Source: Taxillus chinensis
Taxonomy: Eukaryota; Streptophyta; Magnoliopsida; Santalales; Loranthaceae
Reading direction: 5' to 3'
Assembly (NCBI GenBank): GCA_023512835.1
Contig: CM042089.1
Coordinates: 51,579,427 to 51,643,426 of the forward strand
DNA length: 64,000 nt
The position numbers were made by a program, and so were the translations under genes. The notes beneath the pieces were generated by a model, which ran no database searches, was not told the origin of the DNA, and saw nothing but the letters and a program-made list of their open reading frames with translations. Within the stretch, counting starts at the first letter, position 1. Each line of letters begins with the position of its first letter. Shown piece by piece: positions 1 through 9,523 of the stretch.

Positions 1-120
1 GCCTGTATGGCTATGATACATGCTATGTATTTGATTATATGCCTGTGTGGCTGTAATGCATGCTATGTGTTTAATTATATGCCTGTGTGACTGTGATGTA
101 TGTTATGTGTTTGATTATAT
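1..120 (+). repeat. 40-bp tandem repeat in LTR
   Basis: Three consecutive 40-bp units start at 1, 41 and 81, each beginning 'gcctgt' and ending 'attatat'. They differ by a few substitutions. A fourth, degenerate unit starts at 121. The array lies inside the candidate LTR intron described for the full copy at 59114-60946. It may continue to the left of the window. Confidence 0.85.
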
Positions 121-749
121 GCATGTGTGGCTGAGATTGGAGCCTGTGTGGCTGAAGCCTTGAAGGCTGGTTGTGGAGCACGGTGGCTGTGGAAGCCCGT
201 GGCTGGTTATAGAGCCTGTGCGACTGTGGCAATGGTTGTACCTGTTGATGTGGCTTATTTCTGTATCAATATTAATTATGGTCTGTTTGTATAGTATTGT
301 CACGACACTGCACTCGTGCACGTCAACATGTAGATGTTAGGAGCATGGGATGGGTTTGGGAGACATGATCCCTACTGAGCTGTGGTTGCTTACCCCTCCC
401 GTTGTGTTTTGTTTACTTTTCAGGAACCTACAGGCATTTGGAGGGAACTCTAAGGTGGAGGACAGTTCTGCTTTGCCTTGATTGATATTATTTTGTGTTG
501 TTAATTTGTTGTGGGACCTTTGTAACCCCAGTGGGGAGATATTGTAAAGGGAAATTTAATTGTAATAAAGGCACGTTTGGTTTGTAACATTTATTGTGGT
601 TTGAAATTAATAATATGATTTTGTTTTTGTGAATAATTATTGTGGATGTGCGTAAAGTCCTGTGTGGAAGTAATCCTAACCCCTTGCCCACCGGGTGGGT
701 AAAGGGAGTCACGAACCGGTTTCCTCAGGTTGAAAATCGGGGTGTGACA
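1..749 (+). repeat. 3' part of a Tekay-like LTR (family 1)
   Basis: This is the right-hand part of the same LTR family seen whole at 59114-60946 and inverted at 49018-50738. Shared landmarks in order are the repeated 'cctgtgtggctg' text, the phrase 'ccctactgagctgtggttgc', a TTTTCAG acceptor-like site (AG at 422-423), 'aaccccagtgggga', an A/T-rich 3' processing region, and the end 'ggggtgtgaca'. It ends in CA at 749, directly against an antisense Copia reverse transcriptase, so it was inserted into that element. The left end is outside the window, so I cannot tell a solo LTR from the 3' LTR of a full element. If the insertion duplicated 5 bp, TCCCA (750-754) should precede the LTR outside the window. 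Confidence 0.85.
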
Positions 750-1307
750 TCCCATCATACTCATCTCAAACTTGCTAATCATGAACTTAGCAAACTCTTC
801 ACAAAGCTTCGGATTATGATCCAAAAATGATGTCATCCACATATACTTGAATGATTAAGGTGTGATGCTTATCTTTCTGTAAGAACAATGTGGTGTTAAT
901 CTTCCCTCTTATGAATTCTAATAGTGTGTCGTATCAGGCTCGTGGAGCTTGCTTCAATCCGTACAAGGATTTTCGTAGCTTGTATACTATGTGTTCAGCC
1001 TTGTGTTTAATGAATTCGGGTAGTTTTTCAACATATACCTCCTCCTGAAGATCTCTATTTAGAAAAACTCTCTTTACGTCCATTTGATAGACTTTGAAAT
1101 TATCATATGACACAAATGCTAGAAACATTCTGATCACTTTAAGTCTAGCGACTGGAGCGAAAGTCATAGTCAATGCCTTCTTCTTGATGATAACCTTTGG
1201 TCATCAGCCAGGCTTTGTTCCGGATTACTATTTCATCCATATCAAGTTTGTTCTAGAACACCCATTTGACGCCTATGACTTGTTGTGATCTTGGCCTTGG
1301 TACTAAT
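750..1307 (-). pseudogene. SIRE-type Copia reverse transcriptase fragment
   Basis: Read on the minus strand this matches the reverse transcriptase of the two SIRE copies here (32630-33100 and 57700-58170). It contains the 'TFAPVARL' block, 'YQMDVK', '[10 protein letters not shown]' and a YVDD catalytic motif. The family enzyme copies element RNA into DNA in the cytoplasmic particle. Stops interrupt the frame: one directly after the QAPRA block and one after the YVDDIIFGS block. Both ends are cut by later insertions, the Tekay-like LTR at 749/750 and the Ogre A LTR at 1307/1308. It is a dead remnant. The rest of this Copia element is not found next to either insertion inside the window. Confidence 0.85.
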
Positions 1308-1785
1308 TGTTGGACCCCATTTTGTCCGGGTTGGACATACTAACTCCATTTGATGTATATACCTTTTTGCCCATGCCATATACCTTGTTGAACAGGTCCT
1401 TAGAGATTCCATGCGATTTGCACAAGATGGATGCATTGACACGAACCAAGAAGCCCAAAATGGATAACCATTGCTACAAGTGCCTGAAGTACCCCAAGAC
1501 CAATACTAGGGGATAGAGGAGAAATTTGGAGAATAACGCACTTGACTGAGCTAAATTCCGATGAAAAACGAAGAAGTTATGGCCAAGACAATTTTCATTG
1601 AAAAAAGTCAAACTTGCCAAAAGATGGTCAATGCCCCTGGTCAAACTGTCCGGAAAAGTGACTATGCGAAATTCTCCAAAACATCTATTTAGGCAAATAC
1701 AGGTCTTCCCAAACAATCTCCCAAAGTTCACCCATTTTGGCATTTTTGGTGGGGGTAAAAAGGTAATTAGAAAAAAACGTGACTC

Positions 1786-1998
1786 GTAGCCTCGAAGTGT
1801 CGGTAGGTCGAAACTTCGAAGACTCGAAGCCTCGAAGCCCCGAAGACTCGAAGCATCGAAGCCTCGAAGCCTGTAAGCTTGTCGACACTCCGACCTGCCG
1901 ACACTTCGACCCATTGACCGTTGACCTTCGACCTGCCGACACTTCGACCCATTGACCGTTGAACTTCGACCCACGAACCTTCGACCCGTTGACCTTCG
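1786..1998 (+). repeat. TCGAAG / TTGACC motif array in Ogre LTR
   Basis: An array of TCGAAG words (for example 'actcgaagcctcgaagc') passes into TTCGACC and TTGACC words. Four TTGACC hexamers, the WRKY W-box type (TTGACC/T), are visible. The array ends about 250 bp before the TTTAAAA box at 2247, where an LTR enhancer would be expected. It is the shortest of the three arrays of this kind in the window. Confidence 0.8.
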
Positions 1999-2246
1999 CT
2001 GTTTGGCTTCTTTCGCTGGCTTTCTCACTATTGGATCATGGGATACGTTTTATTAGTTGGCCATTTTTGTCAGAGATGCTTTTCAACACCTGTCAGTCAC
2101 ATGTGTCAAATAAAAACTTAAAAAAGGACAATCACGAGCTGCAGAAGTCGCTATTCTCTCTGACAAAAGGCAGAATCTGAAAATAAAAAATATGGCATCA
2201 ATAATACAACATTAAATGCTGCAATCAATGCAATCCATCCAATTCC

Positions 2247-2253
2247 TTTAAAA
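2247..2253 (+). promoter_or_regulatory. TATA-like box of Ogre 5' LTR
   Basis: TTTAAAA is followed by a conserved 'cagtcttctgt' block. The same box stands at the same place in the other two Ogre LTRs (19021-19027 and 42797-42805, where it reads TTTAAAATA). Conservation and position suggest the LTR core promoter; the start site itself is inferred. Confidence 0.5.
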
Positions 2254-3243
2254 GCAGTCTTCTGTCCATGCGAAAAAGAGAGTTCGACAGAGAGAAAAAA
2301 CAGAGTTCAACCCCAGAAAAGAAAAAAGAAGAGAAGGATTGACACATAAAAAAAAGAGAGAACCTAGATATTACGCCCAAAAAAATACCTTTTCGGGTTT
2401 TACTGCCATTCAAAAAAAACAAAAAAAAATAACAACAACTTTCTGCTATTCTGCAATCAAAAATCACCCATTCTTTCTGCATCCTCTTTCCATCTTATCT
2501 TGTTCCAGCCCTCTTTTTCCCAGAAAACGAAAAACACAAAAAACAACTTCAGTCTTGCCTTTTCCTTACGTTTCCCTCACAAAAACAAAAAAAACGCAAA
2601 AACCAATTCTCTGTCATTCCCCTATTCCTTACACCCATTCCCCTCAATTCCAGCCACAAAAAAATCTTAATCTCAAATAGATATACATCATCCTCCTTTC
2701 CCACGTTTTCTACCCAAAACCCAAAAATTTTCTTTTCTCATCTTCTCTCATCTCCACACATCACTGCAATCTCTAAATCAAAATCCCAACTGATTTTTGC
2801 CATTTGTGCGATTGGAACTTGGTGATTTTGTAATTCGAGCAGGCAACTGTTGGTGCAAAAAAGGATCCAAATGGAAGTCTGGGTGGAAGTCCCAAAGTCG
2901 GTTCTATATTTATTACTTTTTTTACTTATGTATATTCATATTTGATGTAATATGTTTTCCTATATTTTGTTATGTTGTTGGGTATATGTTGTATGTTTCT
3001 TGTATTATTTATTTTTATTTTATTTATTTATTTATTTATTGTTCTGAAGTTGTAGGTATATGTTGTGTATGTTGTAATCGTAATATGTGAAGAATAGTGA
3101 AAAAAAGGACAAAAAGGAGAGCACAAAAAAAAAGATGAAAAGAAAGAAGAAAAAAGAGTGGCTTTATTTTTGTTTATTTATGGATGTCATAGTCACACAC
3201 TCCACATTTATTTCATGTGTTCATTACTTTGATATGCATTTGT

Positions 3244-3480
3244 AAAAATTGTGACTTTGGATTTTCAAAATAAAACAAAAAAACAAAAAAAAGCCAACAC
3301 GTTTTCCAAAGAAACAAAACAAAAACAAAACAAAACAAAACGATTTTTTAACAAAACACAAAAACCAAAAAATGTTTTCTAACCCAAAAAACCAAAAAAG
3401 GAAAGTAAAAAAAAACAAAAAACATATTTCCATTTTTTAGGACTTCAATTTCCAAAATAAAACCAAAAAACCAAAACAAG
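3244..3480 (+). repeat. A-rich low-complexity tract in Ogre LTR
   Basis: Runs of A broken by single C or short AACGTTTT-type words. The same kind of tract lies at 20030-20330 and 43920-44240 in the other two LTRs. On the minus strand it reads as long Phe/Leu/Cys-rich open frames, which are a compositional artefact. It lies between the putative promoter and the primer site, so it would be in the transcript leader. Confidence 0.75.
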
Positions 3481-3890
3481 CCCCTAGGATCTCATTCTCT
3501 ACTTTAAACAAAAACCCAAAACTTTTAGGATTCCCCTTAGAAATTTAGGGTAAATCCCTTTTAACCATGACTTTAATAAATAACTTAGCTAAATAAAAAT
3601 TATAGACTTTTTAGGAAATCTAACCTAGTCATAGAAGTGCAAATAAAATAGAAAACCTCCTCCTCCGAAAATAGATACCGAAAGGGCGCTATAGGGGTGC
3701 TAATCCTTCCCTACACGTAACCAACTCCTGAACCCTTCTCTGATAACGCAGACCACACCTTTAAACTACTCAAAGTAGAGGGTATCCAACTGTACCCCAA
3801 AAACAATTGGTGGCGACTCTAAATTTTCTCAGCATTGGTTTAGTTTGAGCTCACCCCAAACGGGCCCGGACGAAAACTAGTGATGACAGC

Positions 3891-3907
3891 TAGCGACTCT
3901 GCTGGGG
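3891..3907 (+). promoter_or_regulatory. Primer binding site of Ogre A
   Basis: TAGCGACTCTGCTGGGG lies two bases after the LTR end. Copy C has TGGCGACTCTGCTGGGG at 44667, so copy A has lost the G of the TGG that pairs with the tRNA CCA end. The sequence resembles the tRNA-Arg-type primer site reported for Ogre elements. Confidence 0.75.
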
Positions 3908-4572
3908 TTTTACACACTTTAGAGAGTTAGGTCTAGAACTAGGATTAGGAGGTTATTTTAATGGTACTGTTGTATATATTTAACTGTCATGGTAAGTTGT
4001 TTTTTTCTAGATATAATTGTGATTTACTTTTTTTTATTTAATTGCCACTATAGTTGTTGTTTATCTTTAAATTGTGATTTGTTTATACGTTTTAACTACC
4101 ATGATAGTTATGATTTACTGTTTTCCCTACTTATTGCATCCATGCATAACCCTATACCCGGGTTTAACACAATTTAGGTTAGCGAGGTTCAGTAGGGTCC
4201 CCAACGCGTTGATCATTATCCGCAATGGGGCCTTGGACTCCTTACTCAAGCTTGAGGTTCTTTTAAGGCACGTCCTTTTAAGATCCCCCTCCGGTAAATC
4301 CCATGGTGTACGAAGCCCTCTATTAAGGAAGTTTGGGAACCAACGAATACGATAGGTGTAGCAATAGAAGCCCATTGGGGGTATTAACCCGCATGTTGTT
4401 TGCTCATTCCATGCCATTCTAACCTTTGTTTTGTAGGGTAGTCCTTAAGCCATGCCCTGCACATATTAGCTTTCTTACTATTGGTTTACTCTTTATCTTG
4501 TCTGATTGCCTTGATATATATTAACCTGTCATCCTAACCTGTCATCATGCATAACACGACATTCATATAGGC
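3908..4572 (+). other. Ogre A untranslated leader
   Basis: No coding frame is supported. The leader is conserved with copy C (44685-45262), including 'ctatacccgggttta' and 'gatccccctccggtaaatcc', so it is element sequence. It is T-rich near 3990-4100. Confidence 0.7.
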
Positions 4573-5700
4573 ATGACAACTTTCAGTCATCTCCTAAAAG
4601 GACCTCATGATAAGGAGGCTGTCGCAGTGGTGGCCAAAGCATATGGAGACATTCAACTTCGCTTTGGAGATTTTCCACCAGGAGAAGCCCACAAAGCAGA
4701 ACATGTTATCATAGAAGATCAGCTGGACTACATTAAGGAGGTACAGAAAATATGGAGGCAGTGGTCAGACGAAAGGAAAAGAATATATATACAACAGCTT
4801 GGGGATTTGCTCCATGTGACCGAGCAACTGGCTGATAAGGATATGCTTGGGGCAGCCATATATTTCTGGGAGCCTCAACGGCGGTGCTTTGACTTCAATG
4901 GCATTGATCTTGTTCCCACAATAGAAGAATACAGAAGATTATTCGATATTCCCGTGGAAAACAAAATGAAGATCTATCTACCGGAGCCCAGAAGATCATG
5001 TTGAATGGCCTTTGTTGAGATAATGGGAAAGCCAGTATGGGACTCACTGGCGGCTACAACCTATGGTAGGCGGGAATATCTTCCACGGGCAACAATCAAA
5101 GAAATGATACAGACCGCAACAGAAGTAGGGGCACACAAACTGCTTACACTAGCTATATATGGGCTAGTCATTTTCCCAAGGATACCGTCCCACATTGATG
5201 GAGCAATTGTAGATTTGGTCCAGTAGGTGCTCAAAGGATGTGACCCTACTCCTACTATCTTGACTGAAACCATTCGATCTCTTACTTATCTGAGGAATAA
5301 AGGCTCAAGGCAGTTCATGGGGTGCCTGCCTCTCCTGTGTACCTAGTTGCAAGGTCGTTTCCCTTGTAGTGTTTCTTGCTTTTCTACTGTGTATCAGTTG
5401 CCAGCCATGACACTATTGGATATTCTGCTCAGCAAGTGGAACTTACCTAAAGGCTTTGAAGACTAGAGAAAGAAGTTGGAAAACCTCATGGAAGCTGACG
5501 TTACCTGGACTGCTCCTTGGATGCCGGTGGTCTCCATGACTTATAGCTGCGGGGATTACAATTGGGTCCCACTCTTAGGTCCTTGGGGAGGAACTACATA
5601 TGCACCACTACAGGGTGGAAGACAAGTCGGGCATTATCAGATTATCCCTGTGCTATTTGGCATGGAAGATTGTGACCTCACTTACAGCAGAACCATGCTC
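4573..5700 (+). pseudogene. Ogre ORF1 (DUF7745/plant-mobile-domain-like), broken
   Basis: This is the extra reading frame upstream of gag typical of Ogre. The family's role is unknown. One frame runs from ATG 4573 with internal stops at 5002, 5224, about 5344 and 5464. Recognisable blocks are 'FDFNGIDLVPTIEEY', 'AIYGLVIFPRIPSHIDGAI', 'GCLPLLCT' and 'LGPWGG', in the order I recall for Ogre ORF1 proteins annotated as DUF7745. The frame is cut at 5700, where foreign LTR sequence begins; copy C continues for about 290 bp into a coiled-coil tail. The stop at 5002 is shared with copy C. The stop at 5464 is at the same codon as a different stop in copy C. Domain naming is from memory of the family. 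Confidence 0.75.
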
Positions 5701-6058
5701 GCAATACCTCACACCAACATACTAACATTAGTATGACATGTCATTCTTAACATTTCCTTTAGAACTACAGCCAGTCTTCACAAGTAAATCCTCAATCCTT
5801 GATTTATGAAGGAAGTACCCATAGCAGCTATTTTCTTGAAATCAAAAGTCCCGGCATTGGGTTCCCATAACATAAATAAGATAATCAGATTTTTGGGGAG
5901 TTTTCTGAGATGTCTAACCCCACTTTCCAAAAAGTCACCACTACGAACTTTTGGGTTTTTCCGAGATTTTACACTAAATCCCAATTTTCATATTTTGAAA
6001 GAGTGGGAATTAATTTTTCTAGTATTTTTCTTTGAATCCAAATGGGGGGTATTTCGTT

Positions 6059-6109
6059 ATTTACATTGTAACTTAAGTATAATACTTGGGTATAGGTTAC
6101 AATGTAAAT
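6059..6109. repeat. Inverted repeat in Tekay-like LTR (family 2)
   Basis: Arms ATTTACATTGTAAC (6059-6072) and GTTACAATGTAAAT (6096-6109) are perfect complements, with a 23-base centre that itself contains AAGTATAATACTT. The related LTR has the same arms near 23279-23340 with a longer centre. Such a hairpin could act in RNA or as a paired protein site; function is not shown. Confidence 0.8.
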
Positions 6110-6139
6110 AGGTCCAGTCCAGTGCTGTCCAGTGTCCAG

Positions 6140-6420
6140 TTACACTGCCTCGTAGCTCAGAACCTGCGACTCGTAGCTGCGGAACGGCGACTCGTAGCTG
6201 TGGAATGGCGACTCGTATCTGCGGAGTGCGGAACTGCAGCGCGCCTCGAAGACTCGAAGCGAGGCTACGACCTTCGACCTACGAGGCAACAAACTTCAAC
6301 CCTTCGGCTACGAACTACGAACTGTGAGGCTACGAACTACGAGGCTACGAACTACGAACTACAAACTACGAACTACGAACTACGAGCCTTCGACCCAGAA
6401 CTTCGGGTCTTCGTCATTTC
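6140..6420 (-). repeat. ACTACGA / CTCGTAG motif array in Tekay-like LTR
   Basis: Repeated words 'cgactcgtagctg' (6168-6225) pass into 'ctacgaa' repeats (about 6300-6390). Flanking LTR sequence is shared with 22080-24169, but this array is not. Confidence 0.75.
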
Positions 6421-7352
6421 GACCCAAGAACGCGCCCAGGGTACTGTTCATTGTCGTTTTCACCTGTTCTTCATCTGAAACATGCCCAGAAACTCCCAGA
6501 CGCTCACTAACACCCCTGTTTCGTAACAAACTACGATATCTACCTCAAAACGCCTCCAAATCGCGCAAAAACCACAGAAACACGTATAAAATTCCAGATT
6601 TCTAGAAATCTAGATCTAAACTCAGATTTTCATGGTTGACTTATCAACCCTCATGAAAAACATAGTCAATCAACCCCAAAATCACAGAAACATATATCCA
6701 CAATGATATAAAACAATTCTTAACCACAGATCTTATGCTAAACCATTAGATTTAACCCAAAATTGGATTTCCCCAAATTCTAGGGTTCATGCTCAATTTT
6801 CATAAATCGTGATAAATTCATGCAGATCCAAAACAAGAGAGATAAGAAGTTCAAGGACACCTACCTGAAGTGAATCTTTGAGCTCCACGAACCTAAATCG
6901 CCCCAAATCGCCAAGGCCTCCAAGCTCTCTCAAGCTCTCTCTCTCAAACGCACAAACGTGATAACGTAAAGTGAAATCTCTTTCTTTTCCTGCTATTTAT
7001 ATTTCTGCCAGTCAACAGACCTAGTCAACCATTGACCCAGTCAATAATTGACCTCCCAACACAAAAATTGACCTCCAAGGCCCAGAACTCCAAATTGAGT
7101 CAAACTACAGTCAAAACGCTCGAAATGATGAGCACAATACTAGACTGATATTATTACACCCAAATGACCGCTCAAACGTAAAGTCAACCAATAAACCCCG
7201 AAAAGTCAACAATCAGGTTGAACAGGGCCCCGACTCGAAATCGGGCCCAAGTACAGTCAAAATGCTCACATCGATGACTACACTACCGTCCAGATAGTTA
7301 CATTCCCATAGAATGACTATCTCTCAAAACTACCCAAATACGAGTCTTTACA

Positions 7353-7590
7353 TCCTCCCCACCTTAGGACTTTTCATCCTCAAAAATAAAACACATGCCC
7401 AAAGGACATCAAAATTCAAGCTCAATGTCCCAACAACAAAACATAAAACATGATCACCGATCACACATGTGCAATGCAACTCGCAACAAGCCAAAAGGGC
7501 TGACAAAATCCAACAATGAGCTAAACCATATCTCAAATAACATATGCAAAACAAATGCATAAAACATAAGTCATACCTCAAGGAAGGTCC
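7353..7590 (-). other. 3' end of internal region of a Tekay-like element
   Basis: On the minus strand the sequence approaching the LTR reads 'gaggatgaaaagtcctaag' then 'gtggggaggatg'. This is the characteristic end of Tekay/Del elements, including the purine-rich plus-strand primer just before the LTR start at 7352. No pol coding remains. The right limit is approximate, where the Copia-type LTR begins. Confidence 0.6.
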
Positions 7591-7599
7591 TCACAGAAA

Positions 7600-9523
7600 C
7601 TGCCATAGGACGTATTGGCAAGAGACTCATAGACTCGTAGAGTCTGGAGACTCAAGGCGGAACAGTGACAGAACATTGCGACTCATAGATCCAGGGTCGA
7701 AAGTCGTAGAGTCACATTACGGAAAAGTGAGTGTTACTGTAAGTGTCAATAAGCTCGGACACTCGTAGAGTCGAAGAAATGTTAAGAACAGTAACCAAAG
7801 CTAAATGACTCGTAGACTCGTAGAGTCCCCATAAATACTTAAGTCAATTAACAGAACTTCAATTATCACTAGACTTGAAGACTCGTAGAGTCGTAGGGTC
7901 GAAACTTTCGAACACTATTAAGAAAATAGGACTCGTAGACTCGTAGATCAAAAGTCATAGAATCGAAGCCTTCGAACAGTGTAAAAAAAATCGGACTCGT
8001 AGACTCATAGATTGAAAATCATAGAGTCGAAGCCGTCGAACACGGTTAAGAAAACTGGACTTGTAGACTCGTAGGTTGAAGGTCGAAGAGTTGATGCTAT
8101 AAAGACTGGCAAACAAATGAAACTGTAACTCAAGGGTCGTAGAGTCGTAGACTCGTAGACTCAAGGGACACAGTCACTATAGAGAAATTGCCATACTTCC
8201 AGACTCGGAGATCGATGGCGGAGAGTTGTAGCTAAAGGGTCGTAACTATACAGGAACTCAGTTTATGAGCCTCTGTGAAAGACTAAGGAAGAAAAGCGAA
8301 GTTGAAGACTCGTAGAGTCGAAGATTTTCAGACCACTTAGTCAAATATAGTAAACTGAGAGACCCGAAGGTCGTAGACCCGCAAAACTAGAGTCGTAGAC
8401 TCGTAGCTACAATAATAGGTAGATTAACTGAACTTGAAGAAGTCAGTCTAAGCGTTACTCGAAGAGTCGCAGACTTGTAGAGTCATAGACACGCAGAGTC
8501 GTAGACTTTAGTTAACAAAGTGACATAAAAGGCTAATCCAACCTGACCTCTAGCCTCGAAGACTCGAAGATGTGAATCGTAGACTCGCAGAAACACCATA
8601 AAGCCTGAAGCAAAACTTCGTAACTTTCTACAGGTGCTAACTGAAATCTTCGAGTCACCGAACCTACGAGGCATCTACCTCTGAGGCAAACTTACAACCC
8701 TAAACACAACCATTTAGCGACATTGTCAGCTAGGGTTTGTACAGCAAGTTTGCGCCGTCCCGAGCAATTGAGCGCATTAATGACACATTAATTGCTGCCA
8801 ACTACCATCCACGGATGAACGACCAAGATCGACTGCATGCCAAATACGCAGTATGGGCATCTGATCTGCAAATCAAAGTAGATCAACCCATCCCCTGACA
8901 TTCTGCATTTTTAGTGGCGGGAAGTCAGTCTGTCGGGATGGACATCATGGCGCACAAGCACTTTAATCTTAAAAAATATATCTCTCACGCACTTAACGAC
9001 AAAATCAAGAGTTTAACCTTTCTCACAAAAGAAGGAAACACACAGAACACAAGTCATTGGTTCTGACGGACTTAAAGAAAAATAATCCTTTGCAGAACTA
9101 ACGAAGAGAGTTCCGACACTAGAGAGAGACTCTGAGAGAAATTGAAAAAGTGTTGTGCGCTGTGTGAGTCAAGAACAAGAGCAATCTGTTTGAGTATTCA
9201 CGAATCTCTTGTTCATCAAAGAACTAGCACTTTCATTAAGTCCTGATTTCAGTGTTGTTAGTTCTCCACACTTGGATCTATCATAAACCATCTCTTTCAC
9301 AACTAAGATCTGTTAAGAAAAGAGCATTTACTCTTATCTCAGTTTTGTCTGATAGTTTATTATCACTCACCTTATCCTTACAATACTTCTGTCATCTTCT
9401 CCATAAATACTTCCATCATTGTCATCTATAAGAGGAATCCGAAAAACCAGCTAATAGTCCAGCTTCCACGCACGAAGAAAGTCTATTCACCCCCCCCCCT
9501 CTAGACTCACTTTGGAACCTACA
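7600..9523 (+). repeat. Copia-type LTR
   Basis: The right end carries 'ctattcaccccccccc', the signature of Copia/SIRE-type LTR ends ahead of the terminal CA, and ends 'aacctaca' at 9523, where Ogre gag resumes. The left limit is approximate. The first half is a long ACTCGTAGAGTC array; 8700-9480 looks like the transcribed part of an LTR. A related LTR in the opposite orientation lies at 25573-26990. No internal Copia sequence accompanies it here. No convincing duplication of the bases after 9523 (CGCTA) was found at the left. Confidence 0.6.
7613..8690 (+). repeat. ACTCGTAGAGTCGAAG motif array
   Basis: For about 1.1 kb the words GACTCGTAG, AGAGTCGTAG and GAGTCGAAG recur every 10-40 bases with spacers that differ. 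Many are near-palindromic around ACTCGTAGAGT. It is a dispersed-motif array, not a strict tandem repeat, and it occupies the upstream half of the Copia-type LTR. Confidence 0.85.

Larger units (their letters stand above)
1308..3888 (+). repeat. 5' LTR of Ogre copy A
   Basis: It begins TGTTGGACC and ends GATGACA, directly before the primer site. It has the same block order as 17932-20734 and 41633-44664: unique 5' block, TCGAAG/TTGACC array, TTTAAAA box, A-rich tracts with ACGTTTTCC-type words, then a conserved 3' block containing 'ttggtggcgactctaaatttt'. The LTR is about 2.58 kb against about 2.80 kb for the 3' LTR, with the main difference in the motif array. Confidence 0.9.
5701..7352 (-). 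repeat. Truncated Tekay-like LTR (family 2), minus strand
   Basis: On the minus strand this begins TGTAAAGACTCG and follows the same blocks as the complete LTR at 22080-24169, with clear similarity at 5780-6110 (against 23000-23340) and at 6760-6960 (against 23660-23870). The end matching 22080-22900 is missing. Between the two similar blocks the sequences are unrelated: here ACTACGA-type repeats, there CTCGAG-type repeats. It is the 3' LTR of a broken minus-strand element, because 7353 onward reads as its internal 3' end. It was joined to Ogre ORF1 at 5700/5701. Confidence 0.75.

Noticed and set aside
3224..3433. Hydrophobic Phe/Leu/Cys-rich minus-strand frames resembling membrane proteins (also 19740-20333 and 44022-44300)
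   Set aside because: They are the complement of A-rich LTR tracts; composition alone explains them.
7613..8690. CRISPR-like array of short repeats with variable spacers
   Set aside because: The sequence is eukaryotic, the words vary and overlap, spacing is irregular, and the array belongs to an LTR.
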